From Bacteroidales bacterium 52_46 (GTDB lineage Bacteria; Bacteroidota; Bacteroidia; Bacteroidales; Muribaculaceae), in the NCBI GenBank assembly GCA_001915385.1, contig MNQK01000034.1, forward strand, positions 137,520-201,519: a stretch of DNA of 64,000 bases. The letters are read 5' to 3'. Below, in pieces: positions 39,922 to 49,659 of the stretch (its first letter is position 1; each line of letters opens with the position of its first letter). A program made the translations under genes and the position numbers. Below the pieces are notes generated by a model. It ran no database searches. It was not told the DNA's origin and was given only the letters and a program-made list of their open reading frames with translations.

Positions 39922-42900
39922 TACTCCAGTAATGAAATATCTATCAAGAAGCCTCCGTCGTTCGGACTTTCATCGTCAGACAATGTTATATCGATGTACT
40001 CCGAAGTGATAACCGTGACAGTGGCTTTGAGTGGAGATTTACCGTCCTCTGCGGAAGCGCCGTACCCTGTGACGTGGACTATAAGATTGGCCGCCGACAA
40101 TGTCCCCAATGTCGACCATTCGGGAGGATATGTCAGTCGTACCCATCCCTGTCCTTTGTGTGATAAGGAAGGATATGACCCGTTAAACGACTTGCTGTCG
40201 TAGCGAATGTATGAACCATTTGTATAGCCATATCTCGCTTTCATCACGAACAGCGGCATGCTGACCCAGTTGCCGCCATGATGTTTGTGCCTGATGCCGG
40301 CATCCGACACGTCGATACCGTAGCCGTTATTCTCCATGACGAACCGCATGCCCTTTTTATCTCCCTGGTCGTAAGCGGAGATATAATTATTCATGCTTAT
40401 ACCGAGGCAGAAACCGTTGGCAAAGTATCGCGACATGTAAAAATCTGAGGTGTACGTGCCGGAGATGTCATATAGTTGTCCGGACACCTCGCCTCCCCAT
40501 TTCACGGTGGCCCTTACGCCGTTGCCTGTCGTTGTCATGCTTATGGCAAGTCTCAGTACATGGTAGCCGCCCATCGTAGTTTTAACCCGTTTCCCCACAA
40601 TAAGAACACCGTCGTTTTTTTTGCTGCACCGGGCTATCTCCTGCGACCCCACGCGCGTCGTAAGAAGCTGGTCGGAATAGGTATCGATGTATAGCGTCAG
40701 TCTTGCCGTGGAATTATATAGCGGCACCGTGCCGCCCGGGTCTATCGGTGTGAGGTCTGTGACGGGAGTATCCCCGGAGGCTACGGATGTTACAGTCCCG
40801 TTCGGATACGACGGTAGCGTTGCCTGCTCCTTGTATTCCGTATACAGGTACCCGCTGACTTTCACTTCCACGGGCGCGTCCGAATGAAGCATGGTGCTAC
40901 CGCTGTCGACGGAGATATTCAAATTTTCATAATAGGTATTCGTGCCCAAGCCGTCGCCGATAAGAGTGTGTGACCCGCGCCCATACGTTATACCTAAACC
41001 ATACCCGTAATCCGTGCCGGTACGCTGCTTCATGGCTATATTACCGAATGTCAAGCCAAACAGGTTTAACGGATCGGCATACGTATTTCCCTCAAACGAA
41101 CTTGCTTCATGCCCGTTTTCATCATAGATTTTCATTGTCTTGTCGTCGGGCAGCAGTGCGACGCGCTGTCCATTGGGGTCACCTGCCGTCACTTGCCCCG
41201 AGATTTCCGCACCGGTCATGTATGCTTTGCCCGTATCGTCGACGCGGAAATTAGCTTCCGCGGGGTTTGTAGCGCCAATCCACAATGGGATTTTGCCACC
41301 ACCGAACCCTACATTGACAATGCTTGCGTCTTCCTCTTTCATCACCAGTATCTGGTTTGACTGCAACAATGAAATCCTCGCACCGTCGGCCAACAGGAAC
41401 GGCGTGTATATCGGCGCCATCGAGTTGAGCATCTCCCACCAGGTATTGTTCCCCGAAGTGTCGGCGTTCACTCCGGGCGCGTTCTCCGCTGTTGAAGTAT
41501 GTCCCTCCTTGCATATATAGGCGTATGCCTTTGTCGCCAATGCCGGATTTGGTATCAGCACTACGTCAATGTACCTGATTCCGTTACCGGTTTGGGCGGA
41601 GTCATTGTGGTAATCAAATCCAGCAGCCCATTGCGTCACGCGGTAGATGCACCCCTGTATGCCCTGCGGACCTGTCTGGCCTTGCCGCGCTATCGACCAT
41701 GAGAATGTCTTCTGGAATACCAGTCCGTCGACCGTCACCGGTATTGTCAGCACTCCGCCCACAGCCAGCGACGCCGCGACTCTTACCCTCACCGTCGCCG
41801 ATGTGCTTCCGTTCCCTATTACCGACACCTGCATGCCAGCCGACGGCGGCATGCCGCTTATCGTGCCAATGGTGACAGGCACACGCACATTGCCTTTGAG
41901 CGCACTTATACCACAATCCACCATAGCTGCCACACCTTCCTCAAATACATGGCTCTCGTTGGTGAGCGTCACAGAATAGGCGTCTTCGCCTGTCACGCAT
42001 ATAGGCTCGGTCAGTTCAACCGTACCGTCGCCGTACAGTAGCTCTGTACGCGTCCATAGGTAACGGCCTGCGGTCGCAGCAGGTTTGTTAAAACTCCAGT
42101 TACCGCCGGCCAATTCCGTATTCGAGGTCGACAGGTAAAACATCTCCGTCGGTGTTCCGATGCGGTCGGCGGGATTTGGCGTCCATTCAGGGGCGGCATT
42201 CTCCCCGCGCTCAAGCTTGGGCGACGAGAACCACACCGTGCCGTTGCGGTTGACATATAGTGTCACGGCCATGCGGGTAGCGCCCTCCGGTATCGTCACG
42301 GTCGTTTTGGCCTGCTGCCATTCCCCGGCTTTCGACGGTTCCAGCGACGTCGCACCCGTAGCCACACGCTCGTTGCCGGCAAAGACTTGTATCTCCAGAC
42401 GTACCCCCGCGTCAATACCGCCCAAATTCTCACAATAACACCACGCACTGGCCGTAAACACGTCCCCTGCCTGTATGGTACCCGCATAATCCTGCGTTAT
42501 GCCACGCCATGCGCTCGCCGACAGGTCGCTCTGCGAACTTCTTATCGAATTGCGCCCCTCCAGCGTATGCGTATTGTCGATGTCGACATTCTGTGCCGGC
42601 CGCCATCGACGTGTCGCCGGGAACTCCGACCCCAACAGCAGGTTATGCGTGTAGTTCCTGCCCGCAGTCCCGTCAGTTCCGTCCTGCGGGTTGCGCCGCA
42701 ACGTCAGCTTCGTCCAAACCGTTTCACCGTCTACTTTCGCCGTGAAAGTAAATATCGCTCCGGTTTCGGGCGTCGACCCGAGGTCGTTTTCCGCATCGTT
42801 GTAACGGATTGCAATTTCACCTTTGAAAGCTGCTACCTTTAACTTACTATTCCATGCGGCATCCTCCTCGGCATTGCCTGTGTCTCGTGTAACTGACCAC

Positions 42901-45900
42901 TCTATATTATCGCTGTCGGTTACCTCCTGCCAGCCTCGGAACACGCGGCACTTTACCATACGTGTCTCGCCATAGGCCATGAAATTGTCATTGCCGTAAT
43001 CTACCTCCATGCGCAGCGAGAGGTCAAGCTGCTCAATATGGCCTGTCATGTAGATATTGTTCAGATATGCCGAATATCCCGACATGTTTATTCCCTGTAT
43101 CGACAGATTGGACAGGTTCCCAAACTGAGCCGCAATATTGTGTGCACCAAACTCCCAATTATTTACATTGACAAGGTAGCGTTCGTATGTGCGTGTCGAG
43201 TAGCGGCTTTTCTGCCGTTCAGGATATTTCCAGCTGCCATCCGTGTTTTTTGCATTGTTGCCATACCCGACAAAATGCATCTGCGCCGATGGGTGGAATC
43301 GTTGTGTCCATTGTGCCGACACGGGACGCAGTTCATAGCGGAACGCCGAATTTCGATTTTTTTCAAGAATTTCAGTCGGCGTGAAATAAACGGTACAGAA
43401 CCCGGCAAAATGAAAGTTGCCCTGCCCGTCATCGCTATCGACGGAAGAATTGTTTGAGAGATTCTGCTCGTCATGGAAAATGCCCGAGCATAAATCGCCT
43501 ATCGCGACAGCCCCGATTTCCCCATCCTCAAGATGAAGAGTGATGGTGCCTGTATTCGCTAACGACCCGTCGGCATTGTAATCGGGCGAAACCCTTTCAA
43601 TGATACCTCCCCCGGGGGCATTCCATGCATTGCCGATTGATATTTCGGTGCGGTTATAGCGAAACTCAGGCACTTCAAGGAAACTCCTGAGATGAAGCCC
43701 CCCAAGCCATGCTTCGCCATAACGGTCAATCTTCCCGCCGAAACCCGTGACGCCCTCGGCAAACGAAGTCCCGAACTGAACCCCGTCGCGAAGAATGCTG
43801 TGCTTGTAACTGTCAAAGCCCTGCATGAAATCAATAGGAGCCGACGCCCTGTCGTACATGTCCTTTCTGAGGTATCTCTTGTCTCCGACCGCACGGACTA
43901 TCTGAGAGACGTTGCTGATAGACCCTATTTGTTTATGCAGCTCCGTCACTTCACCGGTAAGCCGTTCCACCGGATTAGCCACGACCTCATATTTGTCGCT
44001 GAGTACCACTTCCACGTCGGGGAGCAGATTGGCTTCCGTTTCAGTGGGTTCATTGTAGGTGTACGTCACCGATTGGAGATACAGCGTCTCAAAAGAAGCG
44101 GGCGTACCGTCCTGATTCAAAATAAAACGCTTGTCGGCTACCCTGATAGAGTTGCCCGGTACAAGGCTGTCGACAAGCGCATCGGCTTTACCGTAGTTGT
44201 GGATGCGTACCGGGTCGAGTTTTATAACCGCGGACGGGGCTATATCCTTTACTTTGTCAAGATTGTCCTTTTTCCAATTGTCAAGACGTTTTTCAGCTTC
44301 CACCACATAAAGATGAGGCATATCTATGCCTATGAAGGCAATGTGATTTCCCGCTTCGGCAAAACGCATGGTCGACGGTACGTATGTACCCGTAGCTTCG
44401 AGGTCGGCGTCGCTTTTGCCAAGAGGGATACACCAATGGCTCGGATAATAGCCAATTACATTGCCGTCATTATCTTTTACAGGCAGTTTTTCGTTTGGGT
44501 CGTAGGTAGGTATCCCCACTATGGAAAACTCGTAGTCCTGACTCATCGCAAGCATTCCGTCGGTAAATATGACCTTTGCCTCATTACTCTCGCGGTCACC
44601 CAATATCGGACTCCAAATTCGTTTTGCGTATTGAGCGGCGGTTTCCGTCGGCAATTTAGAACTTTGCCATATATTTTTCACCCATATATGCCAAGCGTTC
44701 TTAACGGTCGCATTGATAGTGGACTCTGTTAATTTCGGAGAAAGGTCACCGACCTCTATATTCAGGTTATATGAAGCCGTGAGGTTACGCACTCTGGCTT
44801 TAACACGATAATACCATTTACCGGGGGGTATGCCCGTTGCGGAATGTTCTTCTCCTGTATCCGCATTAACGACCGTGACTGTTTGCGAGCCGGCTACTAC
44901 TTCCGCAGAAGTCGACACATCAATATATTTATCGTCTGTTCTTGTCGCGGATAAGGCTTTTACAGAAACTTCCAAGTCGCCATGTTTACCGTCACTGACG
45001 AAAAAATTTCCGACACTTTGTATTGTAAACTCCTGATAGCTTGACGGGGGAACATTGTAGACAGTATCTTTACATACTGCGGGTGTTATAACGACAGCAT
45101 CATTATCTTTATCCGGCTCGACTTCATTGCTCTTGATTTCCTCAATTTTGACAGTCTCGTCAATTCGCCCGAGTCCTTCAAACTCAATACCCTGTATCGT
45201 AGGAAATATCTCCTCATTGTTATCAAGCGCGTCGGGCAGCTCGCCATAACGCTTTATTGACTCGTTATCCTTGACATACTCCACCGGGTCAAATTTCCCA
45301 TCGGTATAGCCTTTGCGCCAAGCCCACGGAGCATAAGCCTGCTCGGCGGCGGGAGTGGTTACGACCCATTCCTCCTCGGGATACTCACTTCGATATTCTG
45401 CAATGTGCTTTGCTTTCCACCCCTGTATATATGAGCGGAATGTAGCGCCGCGAAGCTCTGTGAAAGGTATGTCCTTAAGTTCTGGTATCCAGTCGGGGTC
45501 GGGTGAGAATGTCTTATTGTCCTCGTCATGTTTCTTAAAATACCGATATGGCAGGTTTTTGTTGCCGCCACGTCCGTATATCATGTTTCTTACAATATCA
45601 TCCTGTACTTGCTGCTCGAATTTCAGCAATCCTCCCTTGAACCCGTGTTCAAATACGTGGCTGACTTCGGTGGTGGGATAACCTACTTTAATGACATAAT
45701 GGTCGATGTCGCCGTTCGGCTCAATCTGCCATCTGACTCCATAAAGCTCATAGAGTTTGATTAGCACATCCCAAATTTTTGTATAGCTAATCTCTACTGT
45801 GACAGGCGCGGGGTCTGCTTCCCATCCCTCATAGAGGTCGACGGCGATTTTATTGTCGTAATAATACGCAAGCACCATCGCGAATAGCTTACAGAAGTCC

Positions 45901-46274
45901 CTCAGATTAAGGCTGACGGGGGTCACGTACTTGTCGGGTACTGTTGTGCCGGCTTCGAGATTCGGTACCGAGAAAAAATACTGCCTCTTAAGTTCGTATA
46001 CCGCCCAATGCTGAAAAGTCAAATCTACTGTCGAGAGAAGTGATGTATCATCAATCGAACCCGGAGGTATGCGGAACGGGAATATATATTTATTGCCTTT
46101 GAATGACACCGCCCAATCGTATGAGAAATCGGGTGTTATCTGCCCGTCAATCCTGACCTGCGTAGTGATGGTTTTCTCCGCCATGTCCTGCAAGGTTACG
46201 GTTGCCTGACTCAGCGTCACATACTGTTTTCCGTCTTTTTTCGGGAAGTTAAGCTCTATAATGTCTTTAATCAC
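39921..46274 (-). CDS. Tail tip/hub and host-recognition protein (gpJ/Tal-like)
   Basis: 2117 residues from GTG 46274. The first about 800 residues resemble tail-hub domains (FVTL-type beta barrels, LYELYGVRWQIEPNGDI). A collar around 840-860 (FDSYKHSILRDGVQFG) follows. Residues about 1210-1365 look like a carbohydrate-binding jelly roll (NLLLGSEFP near the start, WFSSPKLERG near the end). A collagen-like GQTGPQGIQG occurs near 1538, and the C-terminus has beta-rich receptor-binding modules. Likely combines tip assembly with glycan binding. Last gene of the leftward tail operon. Confidence 0.75.
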   Translation of the reverse strand: MIKDIIELNFPKKDGKQYVTLSQATVTLQDMAEKTITTQVRIDGQITPDFSYDWAVSFKGNKYIFPFRIPPGSIDDTSLLSTVDLTFQHWAVYELKRQYFFSVPNLEAGTTVPDKYVTPVSLNLRDFCKLFAMVLAYYYDNKIAVDLYEGWEADPAPVTVEISYTKIWDVLIKLYELYGVRWQIEPNGDIDHYVIKVGYPTTEVSHVFEHGFKGGLLKFEQQVQDDIVRNMIYGRGGNKNLPYRYFKKHDEDNKTFSPDPDWIPELKDIPFTELRGATFRSYIQGWKAKHIAEYRSEYPEEEWVVTTPAAEQAYAPWAWRKGYTDGKFDPVEYVKDNESIKRYGELPDALDNNEEIFPTIQGIEFEGLGRIDETVKIEEIKSNEVEPDKDNDAVVITPAVCKDTVYNVPPSSYQEFTIQSVGNFFVSDGKHGDLEVSVKALSATRTDDKYIDVSTSAEVVAGSQTVTVVNADTGEEHSATGIPPGKWYYRVKARVRNLTASYNLNIEVGDLSPKLTESTINATVKNAWHIWVKNIWQSSKLPTETAAQYAKRIWSPILGDRESNEAKVIFTDGMLAMSQDYEFSIVGIPTYDPNEKLPVKDNDGNVIGYYPSHWCIPLGKSDADLEATGTYVPSTMRFAEAGNHIAFIGIDMPHLYVVEAEKRLDNWKKDNLDKVKDIAPSAVIKLDPVRIHNYGKADALVDSLVPGNSIRVADKRFILNQDGTPASFETLYLQSVTYTYNEPTETEANLLPDVEVVLSDKYEVVANPVERLTGEVTELHKQIGSISNVSQIVRAVGDKRYLRKDMYDRASAPIDFMQGFDSYKHSILRDGVQFGTSFAEGVTGFGGKIDRYGEAWLGGLHLRSFLEVPEFRYNRTEISIGNAWNAPGGGIIERVSPDYNADGSLANTGTITLHLEDGEIGAVAIGDLCSGIFHDEQNLSNNSSVDSDDGQGNFHFAGFCTVYFTPTEILEKNRNSAFRYELRPVSAQWTQRFHPSAQMHFVGYGNNAKNTDGSWKYPERQKSRYSTRTYERYLVNVNNWEFGAHNIAAQFGNLSNLSIQGINMSGYSAYLNNIYMTGHIEQLDLSLRMEVDYGNDNFMAYGETRMVKCRVFRGWQEVTDSDNIEWSVTRDTGNAEEDAAWNSKLKVAAFKGEIAIRYNDAENDLGSTPETGAIFTFTAKVDGETVWTKLTLRRNPQDGTDGTAGRNYTHNLLLGSEFPATRRWRPAQNVDIDNTHTLEGRNSIRSSQSDLSASAWRGITQDYAGTIQAGDVFTASAWCYCENLGGIDAGVRLEIQVFAGNERVATGATSLEPSKAGEWQQAKTTVTIPEGATRMAVTLYVNRNGTVWFSSPKLERGENAAPEWTPNPADRIGTPTEMFYLSTSNTELAGGNWSFNKPAATAGRYLWTRTELLYGDGTVELTEPICVTGEDAYSVTLTNESHVFEEGVAAMVDCGISALKGNVRVPVTIGTISGMPPSAGMQVSVIGNGSTSATVRVRVAASLAVGGVLTIPVTVDGLVFQKTFSWSIARQGQTGPQGIQGCIYRVTQWAAGFDYHNDSAQTGNGIRYIDVVLIPNPALATKAYAYICKEGHTSTAENAPGVNADTSGNNTWWEMLNSMAPIYTPFLLADGARISLLQSNQILVMKEEDASIVNVGFGGGKIPLWIGATNPAEANFRVDDTGKAYMTGAEISGQVTAGDPNGQRVALLPDDKTMKIYDENGHEASSFEGNTYADPLNLFGLTFGNIAMKQRTGTDYGYGLGITYGRGSHTLIGDGLGTNTYYENLNISVDSGSTMLHSDAPVEVKVSGYLYTEYKEQATLPSYPNGTVTSVASGDTPVTDLTPIDPGGTVPLYNSTARLTLYIDTYSDQLLTTRVGSQEIARCSKKNDGVLIVGKRVKTTMGGYHVLRLAISMTTTGNGVRATVKWGGEVSGQLYDISGTYTSDFYMSRYFANGFCLGISMNNYISAYDQGDKKGMRFVMENNGYGIDVSDAGIRHKHHGGNWVSMPLFVMKARYGYTNGSYIRYDSKSFNGSYPSLSHKGQGWVRLTYPPEWSTLGTLSAANLIVHVTGYGASAEDGKSPLKATVTVITSEYIDITLSDDESPNDGGFLIDISLLE

Positions 46275-46292
46275 TTGAATTGTCTGTCATCT

Positions 46293-46306
46293 GGCTCATG
46301 GCTCTA
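46293..46306 (-). repeat. Partial AGAGCC element, copy f (hub leader)
   Basis: In mRNA sense AGAGCC then GAGCC, the tandem 5' arms only, 20 bases before the hub start codon. No matching 3' arm is seen. Confidence 0.4.
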
Positions 46307-46340
46307 AGGTTTTCAAATAAATAATTTAATTCACGGATTA

Positions 46341-46372
46341 TTTGGATAATAACTGAAAAAGAATTATTTTTG
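46341..46372 (+). promoter_or_regulatory. Plus-strand promoter inside the leftward tail operon
   Basis: TTTG 46341-46344, 20 nt, TATTTTTG 46365-46372: perfect boxes and spacing. It points right, against the surrounding genes. Confidence 0.65.
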
Positions 46373-46377
46373 TAGTG

Positions 46378-46440
46378 CGAGCGATTTTCGTAATCCAGCG
46401 ATTTATCAGGCTTTATTCTTTATAGAATGAAGCCTTTTTT
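46378..46440 (+). ncRNA. Candidate small RNA, about 63 nt
   Basis: Begins a few bases after the promoter at 46341-46372 and ends at an intrinsic terminator, AGGCTTTATTCT (46408-46419) pairing with AGAATGAAGCCT (46424-46435) followed by six T. No ORF of note. The sequence AGCGATTT occurs twice before the hairpin. It lies in the 167-base gap between the hub and distal-tail genes and is antisense to their mRNA. Confidence 0.6.
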
Positions 46441-46441
46441 A

Positions 46442-47425
46442 TTATACAGTAAACCATGTCGAAATATCCATAGTTTCCATACTATAATTTACTTCGTTTA
46501 TCTTCACGTGCGATACAAAATACACTACATTGGATATGCGCCTCGGTATATACCCTCTACTTAGATTGTTTTCTTTGTAGACGGCACAACCGAATGTGAT
46601 TTTCTTAGCCAATCCTTTTTGCGCTGAATACAAATAAGTGCTGCCTGACGCCTTATCGCATTTCACGCCGAAAGGCTTGTTTGGTTCATTTGCACGGAAG
46701 CGGCACTTATCCAGTATTGCTGATTTTATTTTTCCGTTTTCCAATATGTCATTGTTATGTCCCATGACATGCCAACGGTAATTGCTTTTCCATCTGATTC
46801 GTTTACCTTTATCACGGCTGCGTACTCGACCTCGACGCAGAAGCGCAAGCGTCTCATCGGATTTAAGCGGACGAGATAGAGTGACATAGATGTCATTGCC
46901 ATCCGATGTAAGGCTTATCCTCACACCTTTTTCCACGGGCGCATCAACAGGCAGACAGAAGTCGCATTTGCGAGGGTCGGTGACGCGTATTTTCAAATCT
47001 ACTTTGGCATACTCCATCGCACCGACAACCTTCGACATATATGCCTCCGTCGGAACGGCGACTATATCCGGAAAGCCTACTATTTTTACTTTGTTGTTCA
47101 GGTTGTAGAATGTAATCTCCCGTTTGCGTTTCAAATCGCTGTCGGGCTGTGTCTCGCGTATAGCCGCATTGAACGCGGCTATCTTGGCGTTCACATTGTC
47201 AAGGTTTCTATTTGGCGCTTCAATAAGGAATGTGGCAGTATAGTCAAACGGAGCGTCACACGTCCTTCCGTCACGGTGCTCGCCGGCTTCACCCATATAA
47301 CTTGTCACGGCATCTTCCTTTTCGTCGGGAGCAGTGCGCTCATCGGCATCAAGGTATATAAACCCAAACGCCTCCTGAAAGTCCCACACGGGACCGTCTT
47401 CTATCTGAATATTACTCGGTATCAT
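46442..47425 (-). CDS. Distal tail protein-like (Dit-like)
   Basis: 327 residues. The first part (FQEAFGFIYLDADERTAPDEKE, then YTATFLIEAPNRNLDNVNAK) has the beta-rich look of phage distal tail proteins, and it lies directly before the hub gene in transcription order, as Dit does. A second half with RRGRVRSRDKGKRIRWKSNY may be a fused module. Order supports the call more than motif. Confidence 0.55.
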   Translation of the reverse strand: MIPSNIQIEDGPVWDFQEAFGFIYLDADERTAPDEKEDAVTSYMGEAGEHRDGRTCDAPFDYTATFLIEAPNRNLDNVNAKIAAFNAAIRETQPDSDLKRKREITFYNLNNKVKIVGFPDIVAVPTEAYMSKVVGAMEYAKVDLKIRVTDPRKCDFCLPVDAPVEKGVRISLTSDGNDIYVTLSRPLKSDETLALLRRGRVRSRDKGKRIRWKSNYRWHVMGHNNDILENGKIKSAILDKCRFRANEPNKPFGVKCDKASGSTYLYSAQKGLAKKITFGCAVYKENNLSRGYIPRRISNVVYFVSHVKINEVNYSMETMDISTWFTV

Positions 47426-47888
47426 CTATCGGTCTGAATTTTAACGGTGGATTCTGGTCGGGTTGACGTCGACGGCAATCTTCCTTGCCATCTCCGACTT
47501 CACGTTTGCAAAACCAATTCTTGTAATGCTGCAATAGCCTTTCAAGAAAACCGACACGTCGTGTGGCTTCAAGCAGCTTATCATTCAGCTCACGTATTTT
47601 GGCTGTTTTATCTTCGATTATCTCATCTTTTCGCGCTCCGGCTTTGAGTAATTCAAGGTTCTGCTTCCCGAGTTCGGCATTTGCTTCCCGCAGTTCGTCA
47701 ATACGCTCTTTGTAAAGGTGAAATTCGTCTGCATCCACCTCCGTTTCCTTTTTGTCTGCCTCTAATTTTTTAAGTCGCTTCTCTTGTTTACGATGGGCGA
47801 TAAAACCCACGAGCCATTTTACTGACTCATAGCCGCCGAGCGCGGCAACCATTGCGCCAAATACTTCTATTACTGATGTCGGTGTCAT
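47412..47888 (-). CDS. Membrane-anchored coiled-coil protein (possible lysis factor)
   Basis: 158 residues: N-terminal hydrophobic segment (VIEVFGAMVAALGGYESVKWLVGF), then a long coiled coil (RIDELREANAELGKQNLELL onward) and a basic tail. Such single-TM coiled-coil proteins near lysins are candidates for holin accessory or spanin-like roles in Bacteroidota phages. Not proven. Confidence 0.5.
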   Translation of the reverse strand: MTPTSVIEVFGAMVAALGGYESVKWLVGFIAHRKQEKRLKKLEADKKETEVDADEFHLYKERIDELREANAELGKQNLELLKAGARKDEIIEDKTAKIRELNDKLLEATRRVGFLERLLQHYKNWFCKREVGDGKEDCRRRQPDQNPPLKFRPIDDTE

Positions 47889-48376
47889 TGGTCTCTGTTT
47901 TTAATCAATTCGTTCTTATATAATCTGAATGTAACATATTTGTTATTTTTTGCCGACACGTCATTCTTACCGAAAGTATATATGGGAACATCGCTCGGCT
48001 TTTTTGGGACATAATCGCCGGCGCCTATAATCCTCAGCCGGCAGCCGTTGGCGAGGTAAAGCATCGGGATAATGGCGTTCTCGATGTTCAGCCCTACCCT
48101 TATCGTTCCCTTGCAATTGTGAAAAATGTACGCCTGTAAGACGTTGAGCGTTTCGCCGTGAAACGTTTTGTCGACGAACACCCCTTTGTCCTCGATGTCG
48201 GGGAAATTCTCTTGAAGGAATGGCAGCGTTGGATAATCACGCTCCATGCACCAATCAGGATTGGTGACATAGCAATCAATCAGCCTGTCACGGTCACAAC
48301 TGCGCATGTACCCGTAACCATCGCCACATATACCCTTGCGCCTTGCTTCTTCCATCAGTTTCTGTTTAAGTTCCAT
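47885..48376 (-). CDS. Hypothetical 163-aa protein
   Basis: MELKQKLMEEARRKGICGDGYGYMRSC at the start, then beta-rich FHGETLNVLQAYIFHNCKG and a predicted solenoid-like middle. Lies between the spanin-like and coiled-coil genes in the lysis/tail operon. Its role is unknown; similar proteins sit beside prophage lysins in Bacteroides. Confidence 0.55.
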   Translation of the reverse strand: MELKQKLMEEARRKGICGDGYGYMRSCDRDRLIDCYVTNPDWCMERDYPTLPFLQENFPDIEDKGVFVDKTFHGETLNVLQAYIFHNCKGTIRVGLNIENAIIPMLYLANGCRLRIIGAGDYVPKKPSDVPIYTFGKNDVSAKNNKYVTFRLYKNELIKNRDQ

Positions 48377-48380
48377 GTGA

Positions 48381-48833
48381 TTACTTTCTGAATTTCTTGA
48401 TTAGCCAAATAACCGCAATACACACAGCAATTGCGATACCGCCAATAGCCATCCCTCCGAAGTCCATTTTCGTCTGCTCCCATCGCGATAGCTGGCGCTC
48501 CACGGGATACGGCACTGATATGCGGGCAGTGTCGATGACGGCCTTGTACACAGTGTCAGTGTGGGTGCGGTATCGGAAGCGGTCACGGTACTTTGTGATA
48601 TATACCGTATCGCCCCGCAACATCACGGCAATCGAGTCATGCATGAACACCGAGTCGACGCGCAATGCCGTCAGTCGCAGGGTGTCGGTATTATGCCGAA
48701 CCGTTTCTACCGGGACATATACGCTTCGCGAGCATGAGCATAAAAGCACTATCGCCGTAACCACGGTTATCATGTATATCATTATACCGAGGCATCCCCA
48801 TCGCCGAGCCTGATTATATCCATCCTTGTTCAT
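48381..48833 (-). CDS. Unimolecular-spanin-like protein (lipobox plus C-terminal TM)
   Basis: 150 residues. N-terminal basic-hydrophobic signal ending IVLLCSCSRS, where the second Cys could be lipidated. A beta/charged middle with repeated DTVYITKYRDRFRYRTHTDTVY follows, then a C-terminal TM segment (about 124-143) and KKFRK. An outer-membrane lipid plus an inner-membrane anchor in one chain is the u-spanin design. Next to the M15 lysin. The lipobox has Cys at -2, so lipidation is uncertain. Confidence 0.6.
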   Translation of the reverse strand: MNKDGYNQARRWGCLGIMIYMITVVTAIVLLCSCSRSVYVPVETVRHNTDTLRLTALRVDSVFMHDSIAVMLRGDTVYITKYRDRFRYRTHTDTVYKAVIDTARISVPYPVERQLSRWEQTKMDFGGMAIGGIAIAVCIAVIWLIKKFRK

Positions 48834-48845
48834 AGCTTCTCCCGA

Positions 48846-49262
48846 TTACAAATACAATATCTGCCGGCGGTTCTTGCCGTCGCTTCTGTATGACACATGC
48901 ACCCATGCCGGGCCGACGTTGATGTCGCCCTTTTCAAATATAAGCTGGTCGAACGGGAGCTTGCTGTCGATTATCAGATGGAATAGCCTTGCGTTGTCTA
49001 CGATGTTACCCGTGCTGATGTCCGCGGCCTGCCCCGTCATGTGCTGTGACGTCCGGCTTCCTCCGACAGCTTTATTGAGCGACGGGCAACGGTAGCCCGA
49101 CGTCACTGTCAGCGGTTTGCCCCACGCCTCGCGCAACGGGTCGAGCACATTGTCGGCCAATGCCGTTATGTTTCCCTTTGCCCCAGCGGGGATACTGTTA
49201 TCTATTTTAAGACGTTCAGCTGTAGCCGAGCGCTGAAATTCGCTAAAACAAAAGTATTTCAT
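48846..49262 (-). CDS. Endolysin, peptidase M15 family
   Basis: 138 residues. TSGYRCPSLNKAVGG, then SQHMTGQAADI (H74, D81) and WVHVSY (H122) are the zinc-binding signature of M15 D,D-carboxypeptidase/L-Ala-D-Glu-type lysins. Single domain, no signal peptide, so it needs a holin. Its ribosome site AAAGGAGG lies in the end of the preceding gene (MKKGGEDE). Confidence 0.88.
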   Translation of the reverse strand: MKYFCFSEFQRSATAERLKIDNSIPAGAKGNITALADNVLDPLREAWGKPLTVTSGYRCPSLNKAVGGSRTSQHMTGQAADISTGNIVDNARLFHLIIDSKLPFDQLIFEKGDINVGPAWVHVSYRSDGKNRRQILYL

Positions 49263-49659
49263 CTTCTCCTCCTTTCTTCATCAACATCTCCTTCGCCCGG
49301 CGCTTGCATTCCTCCACATAATCATTGTAGGCATTGAACTCGACAACAATATCAGTTGTACCGGAGTCGGTATCGTCGACGTCCGTGGGCGCGGAGTTGA
49401 GCAATGCATCGAGCATTTCGCGCTGTATCTCCATCTCCTTGTTGATGTCGTAGCGCTCACGTATAAGCTCTACGACCTTTGCCTTATAATACTCATTCAT
49501 ATCCATATCCGCCGGCGGGGATGCCATTATATATTTCTTATATCCTGCTTCGGCAAGTTGCGCGGCGGACGGGTTGAATATACGGCAGGCGCCGAGCACG
49601 ATACTCCGGCCACCATATACTGTTCCATCATCTTTTCTCCATATCTCAGTCATACACAT
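49243..49659 (-). CDS. Hypothetical 138-aa tail/lysis operon protein
   Basis: Starts MCMTEIWRKDDGTVYGGRS (a second ATG two codons later). Contains NPSAAQLAEAGYKKYI, a pattern often seen in Bacteroides phage proteins, and a C-terminal helix (ECKRRAKEMLMKKGG). It precedes the lysin and overlaps it by 20 bases. Function unknown. Confidence 0.55.
   Translation of the reverse strand: MCMTEIWRKDDGTVYGGRSIVLGACRIFNPSAAQLAEAGYKKYIMASPPADMDMNEYYKAKVVELIRERYDINKEMEIQREMLDALLNSAPTDVDDTDSGTTDIVVEFNAYNDYVEECKRRAKEMLMKKGGEDEILLF

Noticed and set aside
43692..44732. 346-codon plus-strand ORF inside the hub gene
   Set aside because: Antisense shadow of a long gene with biased codon use; no promoter, ribosome site or known motif.
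39921..46274. Diversity-generating retroelement acting on the hub gene
   Set aside because: No reverse transcriptase gene and no template repeat seen in the window; the C-terminus lacks an obvious adenine-rich variable region.
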